A stretch of DNA of 64,000 bases from SIG565 sp045540055 (lineage in GTDB: Bacteria; Bacillota; Clostridia; Oscillospirales; Acutalibacteraceae): assembly GCA_045540055.1 (NCBI GenBank), contig JAZQGO010000002.1:6276-70275 (forward strand), written 5' to 3'. Both the position numbers and the translations under genes were made by a program. The notes beneath the pieces were generated by a model. The model worked only from the letters and a program-made list of their open reading frames with translations. It made no database searches and was not told the origin of the DNA. Positions 9,457 through 17,343 of the stretch are shown one piece after another. How positions within the stretch are numbered: the stretch's first letter is position 1; the number at the start of each line of letters is the position of its first letter.

Positions 9457-10590
9457 ATGGACTTTTTACATAGGACATGGGTCGAAATTGATTTAGATGC
9501 TCTAACGCACAATTTCAACACCGTCAAAATAAACTCTGCAGGCAGTAAGATTATGGCGGTTGTAAAGGCTAATGCTTATGGGCACTCGGTTAAGTATATT
9601 GCGCCAAAGCTTGAACAGCTTGGTGCCGATAGCTTTGCTGTATCAAATCTTGTCGAAGCGCTACAGCTGCGTGAATACGGTATAACAAAGCCAATTCTTA
9701 TTCTTGGCTATACCCCTGCTGAAAATGCCGATATTCTGGCAAAAAGCGACATTGCTCAGACCGTGTTCAGCCCCGAATTTGCTAAGAAACTGAGCCAAAA
9801 CGCACAAGACCAAGGCGTAACGGTTAAAATTCATATTAAGCTTGATACGGGTATGGGGCGTATTGGTTTTGATTGCCGAAGTGACGACTCGTGCGGACTT
9901 GACGAGGCAATAGACGCCCTGCGTCTACCCTCACTCGAATATGAGGGTGTATTTACACATTTTAGTGTTGCTGACAGTAATAAAGCAGATGCGATTGAAT
10001 TTACCAACGCACAATACAACAGATTTTTGAGTTGTATTTCAAAAATTGAGGCGGCAGGCTTTAAGGCAAAATACAAGCACTGCTGTAACTCGGCAGGCAG
10101 TTGTCTGCATACGGACAAGCATATGGATTTTGTCCGTCCCGGAATAATTCTATATGGGCTTACACCGGATGACAGTCTGACTCTCCCCTTAAAGTTTTTG
10201 CCCGTTATGACCTTTAAGTCGGTAATTTCAATGGTTAAAACCATTGAAAAGGGCGAAACGGTCAGCTACGGCCGCACTTTTACTGCACGAAGAGCTATGA
10301 AAATAGCCACCGTAACCGCAGGCTATGCTGACGGCTACCCTAGAATACTCTCGGACAAGGCGGAGGTTATCGTTAACGGTCAGCGTGCCAAGGTAATCGG
10401 TCGCATATGTATGGACCAATTTATAATTGATATAAGTCATATTGAAAATGTAAAAGAGGATGACGAGGTCATTCTTTTTGGCAAGGAGCTACCCGTTGAG
10501 GAATTGGCTTCAATTGCCGGTACAATTAACTATGAAATAGTCTGTGGAATTTCACCCAGAGTTCCCAGAATTATAAGCAAACACGAATAA
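9457..10590 (+). CDS. alr: Alanine racemase
   Basis: PLP enzyme that interconverts L- and D-alanine for cell-wall synthesis. The PLP lysine lies in VVKANAYGH near residue 35, and the second catalytic base region is present as GETVSYGRTF. The fold ends with EIVCGISPRVPRI. I start at ATG 9457 because AGGA sits 8 bases upstream; in-frame TTG 9439 and ATG 9448 are less suitable and overlap the pfkA hairpin. The last four residues, SKHE, and the stop codon come from a repeat element inserted at the 3' end (10574-10848). Confidence 0.95.
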   Translation: MDFLHRTWVEIDLDALTHNFNTVKINSAGSKIMAVVKANAYGHSVKYIAPKLEQLGADSFAVSNLVEALQLREYGITKPILILGYTPAENADILAKSDIAQTVFSPEFAKKLSQNAQDQGVTVKIHIKLDTGMGRIGFDCRSDDSCGLDEAIDALRLPSLEYEGVFTHFSVADSNKADAIEFTNAQYNRFLSCISKIEAAGFKAKYKHCCNSAGSCLHTDKHMDFVRPGIILYGLTPDDSLTLPLKFLPVMTFKSVISMVKTIEKGETVSYGRTFTARRAMKIATVTAGYADGYPRILSDKAEVIVNGQRAKVIGRICMDQFIIDISHIENVKEDDEVILFGKELPVEELASIAGTINYEIVCGISPRVPRIISKHE

Positions 10591-10848
10591 TCCGAGCCTG
10601 CCTAAAATGGCATAATTTCGGTGCTTTTCGGCTTGTCATCGTCTGTAGGCGTTAGCCTTACAGACTTTTTCGCACCAAAAATCATACAAAATTCTGCTCA
10701 TTTTAGGTCGTAGAATTTTAAAGAGAAAGATTTTTGTCTGTGCGAGGCACAAAGCGCAACAAATCCTGTCGGATTTGTGAGTATTTTAACAAAGCAAAGA
10801 CGGAAATCTTACCTTTAAAATCAGGTTTGGATTATTCATGTTTGCTTA
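10574..10848. repeat. MITE-like element with terminal inverted repeats, copy 1
   Basis: A 275-bp element with 20-bp terminal inverted repeats (10574-10593 and 10829-10848, 19 of 20 matching). The left end encodes the last residues and stop of alr. Inside are a 10-bp stem followed by TTTTT (10641-10670), which could terminate alr, and a 7-bp stem with a 4-base loop (10760-10777). The right half, read in reverse, matches the smaller copy at 50885-50942 over its whole length with few changes. No open frame of interest lies inside. Confidence 0.75.
10641..10670 (+). terminator. Probable terminator inside the repeat, after alr
   Basis: Stem of 10 bp with one bulged base (10641-10650 with 10655-10665), a 4-base loop, then five T. 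It would end alr transcripts and insulate mscL. Confidence 0.6.
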
Positions 10849-10870
10849 AAAACAAACGGAGGATATGAAA

Positions 10871-11344
10871 ATGAAAAAATTGATTCAGGAATTCAAAGAG
10901 TTCATTACCAAGGGTAATGTTCTCGACATGGCAATCGGTGTTATTATCGGTACTGCTTTTAAGGACATCGTTACAAGTCTTACCGACAATATCATCTCCC
11001 CCATCTTAGGTGTATTCGGTGGTGTGGATTTCAGCGAATACAAATGGGTTATCGGCTCGAAAGAGGTTGTCGACGCCGCAGGTGTTACAAGCGTGGTTGA
11101 AAACTCCATCAATTACGGTGCATTCATCACAGCGGTTATTAACTTCTTTATTATGGCGCTCATCATTTTCCTTATGGTAAAGGCAGTTGCTAAGCTTGGC
11201 GAGTTGGGACGCTCACTTGCTAAGAAAAAGGAAGTGGAAGCCGCTGAAGAAGCACCCACAACAAAGATTTGCCCCTTCTGTAAGACCGAAATTGCTATTG
11301 ATGCAACACGCTGCGCACACTGTACTTCAGAACTTGATAAATAG
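10871..11344 (+). CDS. mscL: Large-conductance mechanosensitive channel with C-terminal zinc ribbon
   Basis: MscL opens under membrane tension to release solutes on osmotic downshift. The N-terminal amphipathic stretch and first membrane helix (residues about 14-45, with GNVLDMAIGVIIG) and the second helix (about 83-105) are clear. After the usual cytoplasmic helix the protein carries a compact Cys4 zinc ribbon (Cys134, 137, 148, 151) that the E. coli protein lacks. Start ATG 10871 is 7 bases after GGAGGA; ATG 10865 would leave only one base of spacing. It directly follows the repeat element. Confidence 0.93.
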   Translation: MKKLIQEFKEFITKGNVLDMAIGVIIGTAFKDIVTSLTDNIISPILGVFGGVDFSEYKWVIGSKEVVDAAGVTSVVENSINYGAFITAVINFFIMALIIFLMVKAVAKLGELGRSLAKKKEVEAAEEAPTTKICPFCKTEIAIDATRCAHCTSELDK

Positions 11345-11360
11345 TTTTTACATAGTTAAA

Positions 11361-11390
11361 GCCGTAGGCATTGCCTACGGCTTTGATTTT
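11361..11390. terminator. Bidirectional terminator between mscL and eno
   Basis: A 9-bp GC-rich stem (11361-11369 with 11373-11381) with a 3-base loop, followed by a T-rich tail. mscL and eno converge here. Confidence 0.8.
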
Positions 11391-12631
11391 TAGCGTGACA
11401 TACTTTCTATCATTAAAAGTCGGTTATATTTTGCGACGCGGTCGGTGCGGCAGGGTGCCCCTGTTTTTATCTGACCGCAGTTTGTGGCTACGGCAATATC
11501 TGCAATCGTTGTATCCTCGGTCTCACCCGAACGGTGCGACAGTATTACCGCATAATTATTTTTCTGCGCACTTCTTACAACCTGCAGGGTCTCACTCAGT
11601 GTACCAATCTGATTGGGCTTTACAAGTATGGCATTTGCCGCATGCTCGGCAAAGCCCATTTTAAGCCGTGTTACATTTGTGACAAACAGGTCGTCACCCA
11701 CCAACTGCATTTTATCACCCATTTTTTCAGTAAGCTTTTGCCATGCCGTCCAATCGTCCTCTGCGAGTGGGTCCTCAAGAGATATTATCGGGTATTTGGC
11801 GGTCAGTTCTTCATAAAAACCGATAAGTTCACTCGCCGTCATCTTCTTCTGCCTTTTAGGCAGATAATAAAACCCGTCATTTTGGTTGTACCATTCACTC
11901 GACGCTATGTCGAGCGCAATTTTAAATTCATCGGTGCTGTAGCCCGCCTTTTCAATGGCGGTGCAAATAAGCTCTATTGCCGTTTCATCGTCCTTAAGAT
12001 TAGGTGCGAAGCCGCCCTCGTCCCCGACACCTGTTATATCATAATTTTTAAGCAGAGCACCCAGCGTATGATATATTTCTACACATTTGCGCATATTTTC
12101 GCTAAAAGGTATTTCGGCGGTCGGCACAATCATAAACTCCTGAATGTCTATATTATTTTTTGCGTGGGCGCCACCGTTTAAAATATTCATCATAGGTCTT
12201 GGCAGAATGCTTGCGTTCACACCGCCGAGGTATCTGAAAAGGGGCATTCTGTAGTGCGCTGCCGCCGCCTTTGCGCAGGCGAGTGATACCGCCAGAGTAG
12301 CGTTTGCGCCAAGCACCTTTTTGCTCTCGGTTGGGTCAAGCGAATTGATTATTTCATCGATTTTTTCCTGTTTTGTGCAGTCATAGCCCACAAGCGCAGG
12401 AAAAATTTTTTCGCTTATGTTATTTACCGCTTCGCTGACCCCCTTACCACCAAATCGTGTCATATCCTTATCTCTTAGCTCGTGCGCTTCATACGCACCC
12501 GTCGATGCGCCCGACGGTGACAACGCAAAGCCCTCGCTTGAATCATTTAGTACAACCCTTGCCGCTACGGTTGGGTTGCCGCGCGAATCTATAAACTCGT
12601 AACCCTTAATTTCTTTAATCATTTTTTTCAT
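11390..12631 (-). CDS. eno: Enolase
   Basis: Converts 2-phosphoglycerate to phosphoenolpyruvate. Motifs: IDSRGNPTVAA at the N-terminus, GDEGGFAPNL, the metal-binding SLEDPLAEDDW and GDDLFVTN, and the signature HRSGETEDTTIADIAVA. At 413 residues it is slightly shorter than the usual 430, with the shortfall at the C-terminus, which ends soon after YNRLLMIE. The start at 12631 follows GGGAG by 9 bases. It is a single reverse gene among forward neighbours. Confidence 0.96.
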   Translation of the reverse strand: MKKMIKEIKGYEFIDSRGNPTVAARVVLNDSSEGFALSPSGASTGAYEAHELRDKDMTRFGGKGVSEAVNNISEKIFPALVGYDCTKQEKIDEIINSLDPTESKKVLGANATLAVSLACAKAAAAHYRMPLFRYLGGVNASILPRPMMNILNGGAHAKNNIDIQEFMIVPTAEIPFSENMRKCVEIYHTLGALLKNYDITGVGDEGGFAPNLKDDETAIELICTAIEKAGYSTDEFKIALDIASSEWYNQNDGFYYLPKRQKKMTASELIGFYEELTAKYPIISLEDPLAEDDWTAWQKLTEKMGDKMQLVGDDLFVTNVTRLKMGFAEHAANAILVKPNQIGTLSETLQVVRSAQKNNYAVILSHRSGETEDTTIADIAVATNCGQIKTGAPCRTDRVAKYNRLLMIESMSR

Positions 12632-12770
12632 TTGATGACACTCCCTTTTGTGCTATTATTCACAAAAACGACAAAAATATTATTATAATATAAAAATAAG
12701 ACTTCTTTTTTAAGCAAATATATGATATAATATTAAATTGATAAAATATATAAAAAAGGAGATTCTTTTC

Positions 12771-13526
12771 GTGACTGTTAGCGAAGAAAATTTTACCAAT
12801 AATAATATAATTTGCGGCCGTAATTCTGTACTTGAAGCGGTACGCTCGGGCAGAGAAATTGACCGCCTTTTAGTCGCCCACGGTGTATCGGGCGGTTCGG
12901 TTGCGGCTATTATTGCAAAATGCTCAGCAAAGGGTATTCTAATAAAAGAGGTTTCGCCCCAGAAGCTTGACTATCTGTGCGCAAACGCTAATCATCAGGG
13001 TGTCGCGGTAATGTTCTCGGCACAGGAATATTGCACTGTTGAGGATATTCTTGATGACGCTAAACAGAAGGACGAAAATCCCTTTATCATAATCTGTGAC
13101 GAAATTGAAGACCCACATAATTTAGGCGCAATAATACGAAGCGCCGAAGCCTGCGGCGTACACGGTATAATTATTCCCAAAAGGCGCTCGGCCTCTTTGA
13201 ATGCTACCGTAGCCAAGAGCGCAAGCGGTGCACTCGAATATATGAAGATCGCACGTGTGACCAATATAGCAAACGAAATTGATAACCTTAAGAAAAACGG
13301 CGTGTGGGTTTTCGGCGCCGATATGGACGGTAAAGATTACACCACCTTTGATTACTCAATACCCGTAGCATTGGTAATAGGTAACGAGGGTAAAGGTATT
13401 GGCCGCCTTGTAGCGCAGAAGTGTGATGAGATAATCAGCCTGCCTATGAAGGGCAAAATCAACTCACTTAACGCATCGGTTGCGGCGGGCGTGCTTATGT
13501 ACGAGGTAGTTCGCAAGCGCACCTGA
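12771..13526 (+). CDS. rlmB: SpoU-family rRNA 2'-O-methyltransferase (RlmB-like)
   Basis: SPOUT-class methyltransferase, probably acting on guanosine in 23S rRNA. It has the N-terminal substrate-binding domain (ICGRNSVLEAV) and the three SpoU motifs: EDPHNLGAIIRSAEACG, VIGNEGKGIGRL and SLPMKGKINSLNASVAAGV, the last forming the trefoil knot. I choose GTG 12771, 8 bases after AGGAG; the frame is open further back but without a ribosome site. The exact target base (RlmB or TrmH type) is not provable from sequence. Confidence 0.9.
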   Translation: MTVSEENFTNNNIICGRNSVLEAVRSGREIDRLLVAHGVSGGSVAAIIAKCSAKGILIKEVSPQKLDYLCANANHQGVAVMFSAQEYCTVEDILDDAKQKDENPFIIICDEIEDPHNLGAIIRSAEACGVHGIIIPKRRSASLNATVAKSASGALEYMKIARVTNIANEIDNLKKNGVWVFGADMDGKDYTTFDYSIPVALVIGNEGKGIGRLVAQKCDEIISLPMKGKINSLNASVAAGVLMYEVVRKRT

Positions 13527-13553
13527 GCTTCAACTTAATTTTCGGAGGATAGT

Positions 13554-16070
13554 ATGGGATTATTTTCAAAGAAATCTAAGCATTCAAAAAAAGGTGAAAA
13601 TATATTACCGATAGAAAAAAATCAAGAGTTATTTAAAATGACCCCTGCCGGCGAAAAGTCTGCCTTTTTCGCACCCCATGCCTTAACACCTGAGGAGGTT
13701 ATCGGAGATAATCCGAAACACAAGACGAAGGATATAAAGATGTCGGGCGGTGTCTCACCTCTCGATGTTTTAAAGCAAAAGTCTTTAAGCAACAGTGAAA
13801 AGGTACACGACCGTATAAAAGCCGAAGCCAAAACCGTCTTACCAAAGGTTAAAGCGCCCGAAAAGGCCAATGATAACGGTGGCGGCATGTCACTTCTCGA
13901 TAAATGTATGCCGTATATTAAGGAGGCGGGCGCACCCCTTAAAAAGCAGGAGCCTGCATATACGCTTGACAGTGTTGAGTCGATTTTAAACACTACAAAG
14001 GCCAAAACCGACGCTCTGCTTGCACAGCTGAGTAATATGGGCAGTGTAACGGTTGATGATTTGGGCAAAAAACTGCCCGAGGCTACACTGAAGGAACAAG
14101 CACCCATAGTCGACGAGCCTAAGAAAAAGCCTGATGAGATTTTTTTAGAGCCGCCTGCCGAACAACCGCAGGAAATTGAAGCCACACGAGTTATACCCAC
14201 CATTTCGGATATAGATAATGCCACCAGCGTAAACATTAGCTATACCGCCGAATTTGAGGATATAAGCAGTGGCACCAAAATTATAGATCTGTCAGCAGAG
14301 ATGTTTGAAGAGAATGCCGCACCCGTAACCGCAATACCTACCGATAGCCGTGCTTTATTTGAGGATGACTTTTCAGTTGAGCAGGAATACACCTGCTATG
14401 ACGATGTGCGCAGAATCGGCGGCAAGCTCACCGCAAAGCGCAACGGCGCACGGGCAAAAATGATATTTACAGTTTTATTTACCGCCGTATTGGCACTTGG
14501 CTTTATACCATCAGTTTATCTGACACTGAATCAAAACCCTGTGTCCTTTCACACAGTAATTGCAGTGCTTTACGGACTCATCTGCCTTATCAACCTTGAT
14601 ATGTTTTTAAAGCTACCCACACTCTTTAAAAAACAGACACAGCCCGAGGCCGCCATCGGCGTTCCCACTATTTTCACCGTAATATATGCTGTTTTCTCAC
14701 TTATTCGAGGTGTTAACCCCTTCTATATAGTTATGTTTTCGGCTTTTTCTGTCTGCCTTAAGACCATAGCCGTATTTATGAGGGAGAAATATATTTTAAA
14801 TAATTTCCGCATAATTGCAACAAATAATGATAAGTATGCGATCCGTTTTATTGATGACCGTCAGGTTACCTTTGCTATGGCAAAGAATTCGATTGATGGT
14901 GATGTGCTTGTAGGCTGTTCGAGCAAGACCAATCACATTGATGACTATATGAAAAATTCCTTGATTAGTCCTGTAATGAACGGTATGTTGCCGAAGTTTT
15001 TTATTTGCGCCACAATAATTTCGCTTGTTGCGGCGGTTCTTGCGGCCGTATACGCTACCGATTTCTCGGTTTTCATCTCATCAATGTGTGTTTATTCAGG
15101 TTTTTTATTTGCGCCTACTTTGATGTTTACCGATATTTTGCCACTATCCCGTGCGGCAAAGCGTTTGAATAAAAACGGCGCTATGATCAGCGGTACATCT
15201 GCCGCAAATGATATTGAAAACGCAAATGCGGTGACCCTCTCGGCAAATCACCTGTTTAGCGCAGGTACAATCAGTCTTTACAATATGAAGATACTTGACT
15301 CAAACCAAATTGACACAACCCTGATTGATGCCGCCACTATAACAAAACAATGTGGCAGCCCGTTATACCCCTTATTTGAGAGTATAGCAAAAACCCAAGA
15401 TTCACTTCTGCCTGAAGGCGATTCAGTTAAGTATGAAGAGCGTCTGGGGGTCAGCGGATGGGTAAAGGACCGCCACATTTTCATCGGTAACCGCACGCTT
15501 CTTGAGGCTCACGGCATCAGTGTGCCGCCCGTTGCGGTTGATAAAAAGATACTTCAAAACGGCTTCTTCCCGATTTATCTTGCGTGTAACGACAAGCCCT
15601 GCGCCCTGCTTATTGTTAAATACAATGTTAAGGCAAGCACGGCATATGAGCTTCAAAAGCTATGTAATTCGGGTGTTACCGTCCTGGTTGAAAGCTGCGA
15701 CCCCAATCTGACAAACGAAATGATTTGCGATTACTTCGGGCTTTATGATGACTCTGTACGGGTTATGAACAGCTCGGGTGTTCAGCTTTATTCAGGTGCT
15801 ACCGAATATACCTCTTCTTTATCGGCCGGTGCCGCCTTCAGAGGTAATGCCGACGGATACCTTTCAATATTTAACTGCGCCGCTAAAATCAAGCGAGCCG
15901 TTAAAACTCTGTCGGTCTCCCACATAATTTTATCACTTTGCACCTTTGCCGCTAACATTTACAGCACAGTCTTAGGAGATGCTAATACCCTTTCGTCAGG
16001 ACTTGCTTTAATGTATGTCGGACTATCTCTTGTAATTTCATATATAATTTATCTTTTAAACAGACCTTAA
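13554..16070 (+). CDS. Degenerate P-type ATPase-like membrane protein
   Basis: An 838-residue protein that I read as a catalytically dead relative of P-type ATPases. Residues 1-295 are a charged, probably disordered cytoplasmic region. Membrane helices follow at about 302-350 and 370-410, and a pair at about 480-528 resembles ATPase helices 5 and 6. After these comes LSRAAKRLNKNGAMISG, as in the family. The site of the phosphorylated DKTGT reads SANHL (Ser563 for Asp). The nucleotide domain keeps a GVSGWVKDRHIFIGN stretch (about 632-646), but GDGxND and the CPC ion motif are absent. Two C-terminal helices follow. GGAGG lies 7 bases before the start. Downstream is an O-antigen-ligase-like gene. 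Substrate and role are unknown. Confidence 0.6.
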   Translation: MGLFSKKSKHSKKGENILPIEKNQELFKMTPAGEKSAFFAPHALTPEEVIGDNPKHKTKDIKMSGGVSPLDVLKQKSLSNSEKVHDRIKAEAKTVLPKVKAPEKANDNGGGMSLLDKCMPYIKEAGAPLKKQEPAYTLDSVESILNTTKAKTDALLAQLSNMGSVTVDDLGKKLPEATLKEQAPIVDEPKKKPDEIFLEPPAEQPQEIEATRVIPTISDIDNATSVNISYTAEFEDISSGTKIIDLSAEMFEENAAPVTAIPTDSRALFEDDFSVEQEYTCYDDVRRIGGKLTAKRNGARAKMIFTVLFTAVLALGFIPSVYLTLNQNPVSFHTVIAVLYGLICLINLDMFLKLPTLFKKQTQPEAAIGVPTIFTVIYAVFSLIRGVNPFYIVMFSAFSVCLKTIAVFMREKYILNNFRIIATNNDKYAIRFIDDRQVTFAMAKNSIDGDVLVGCSSKTNHIDDYMKNSLISPVMNGMLPKFFICATIISLVAAVLAAVYATDFSVFISSMCVYSGFLFAPTLMFTDILPLSRAAKRLNKNGAMISGTSAANDIENANAVTLSANHLFSAGTISLYNMKILDSNQIDTTLIDAATITKQCGSPLYPLFESIAKTQDSLLPEGDSVKYEERLGVSGWVKDRHIFIGNRTLLEAHGISVPPVAVDKKILQNGFFPIYLACNDKPCALLIVKYNVKASTAYELQKLCNSGVTVLVESCDPNLTNEMICDYFGLYDDSVRVMNSSGVQLYSGATEYTSSLSAGAAFRGNADGYLSIFNCAAKIKRAVKTLSVSHIILSLCTFAANIYSTVLGDANTLSSGLALMYVGLSLVISYIIYLLNRP

Positions 16071-16094
16071 TTTTAACAGAAAAGAGGCGAGCAA

Positions 16095-17342
16095 ATGAAG
16101 GGAATATTAAAAAGACACTGCGACCTATCTAAAAGCCGCAATATAGTATACCTTACGACAGTAAGTGTCTTTTTGCCATACTACTTAACCTGTATCGTTA
16201 TGACCGTATTAGGATTTTATATACTTTTTAAGACTAATATTAAGAAAACGGTTTTCTGTCATTTTGGCTCATCCCTTGTGCCTATTTTCTCGGTTATAAC
16301 GCTGATAACTGCGGTCTGCTTTAAAAACTGGCTCGGTGCACTTTGCTCGCTTGTCTTTTTTCTAATTATGACCATCGGCTTTTTTGTTCGCACCGTTATG
16401 ACCAAGGAGGTTTTTGAAAAGGCGCTCGATATATGCTGTATCGGCGGTATTTTTGCCTCGGTTATCATATTTATCGAACGACTTTTATATCTTTGCCACG
16501 AGTACTGGTTCCCTATATATCCGAATATTAAGGAATACCGCTGCTTTGGTAATCTGTTTGGAAATATGTATTTCTCGTTTTATTTCCATCCAAACTATAT
16601 AGGCTCGATACTAGCCGCAGTAATAATAATTTGCGCCTACAAGGTTGTTGCCAATAAGCAAAATCGGCTTCACTACTACATTATCGCCGCCTTTTCGGCA
16701 ATTGCGATGTTTTTAACCGAGAGTATGTTTGCGTGGGTTGTAGTGTTTTTAGGGCTTTCGGTATTGCTTATTCTACAAAAAAGGCACCTGCTTTTAAGCA
16801 TACTTTTTATAGTTACGGCGTGTGGTATCTTCGTCTTACTTAACGTACCCGAGTTATTCCCGAGAGTAATGCACATTGGCGGCACTACCGATAACCGCGT
16901 GCAGATATGGGACCTCGCGGTTAACTCACTTTCAAAATCGCCTTGGTTTGGGCAGGGCTTTTTTACCTACTATAAGGTGTCTCTCGCCACCGAGGGCGCC
17001 TATATTACGACACACGCGCACAATATATTTATTGAGCCGTTGCTCAGCTTCGGTGTTGTTGGCTCTCTTATACTTTTCATCAGCATATTTATTTTGTTTG
17101 AAAAGGTTGTTCTTTGTAAAAACTTTTTGCGAAAGAGCTACATTACGCACTTAATTTTCGCACTGACCGCCGGCATTTTAATACATTCAATAATTGATAT
17201 GACGATGCTTTGGATGCAGACCTCGCTTTTGTACTGCGTTATATTCGGAGGTATCGGCGCGGATGAAAGAACCTTTTATTCTATATTCAAACGACGTCGA
17301 CGTCATTTAAGAAATAAAAAACACACTTTTACGGAGGAGTAA
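16095..17342 (+). CDS. O-antigen ligase/polymerase family membrane protein
   Basis: A polytopic membrane protein of 415 residues with about ten to twelve hydrophobic helices. The region with NRVQIWDLAVNSL, SPWFGQGFFTYY and THAHNIFIEPLLSFGVVGS matches the Wzy_C/WaaL pattern of enzymes that polymerise or attach lipid-linked glycans. In a Firmicute the product could be a cell-surface polysaccharide or teichoic-acid-like polymer. The C-terminus is strongly basic (KRRRRHLRNKK). It overlaps neither neighbour and ends one base before metG, so the two are probably co-transcribed. Confidence 0.8.
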   Translation: MKGILKRHCDLSKSRNIVYLTTVSVFLPYYLTCIVMTVLGFYILFKTNIKKTVFCHFGSSLVPIFSVITLITAVCFKNWLGALCSLVFFLIMTIGFFVRTVMTKEVFEKALDICCIGGIFASVIIFIERLLYLCHEYWFPIYPNIKEYRCFGNLFGNMYFSFYFHPNYIGSILAAVIIICAYKVVANKQNRLHYYIIAAFSAIAMFLTESMFAWVVVFLGLSVLLILQKRHLLLSILFIVTACGIFVLLNVPELFPRVMHIGGTTDNRVQIWDLAVNSLSKSPWFGQGFFTYYKVSLATEGAYITTHAHNIFIEPLLSFGVVGSLILFISIFILFEKVVLCKNFLRKSYITHLIFALTAGILIHSIIDMTMLWMQTSLLYCVIFGGIGADERTFYSIFKRRRRHLRNKKHTFTEE

Positions 17343-17343
17343 T

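Noticed and set aside
11534..12181. 215-codon forward frame opposite eno
   Set aside because: Antisense shadow of a well-supported enolase; the translation has no recognisable domain.
13622..14236. 204-codon reverse frame opposite the ATPase-like gene
   Set aside because: It mirrors the low-complexity N-terminal region of the forward gene and has no ribosome site.
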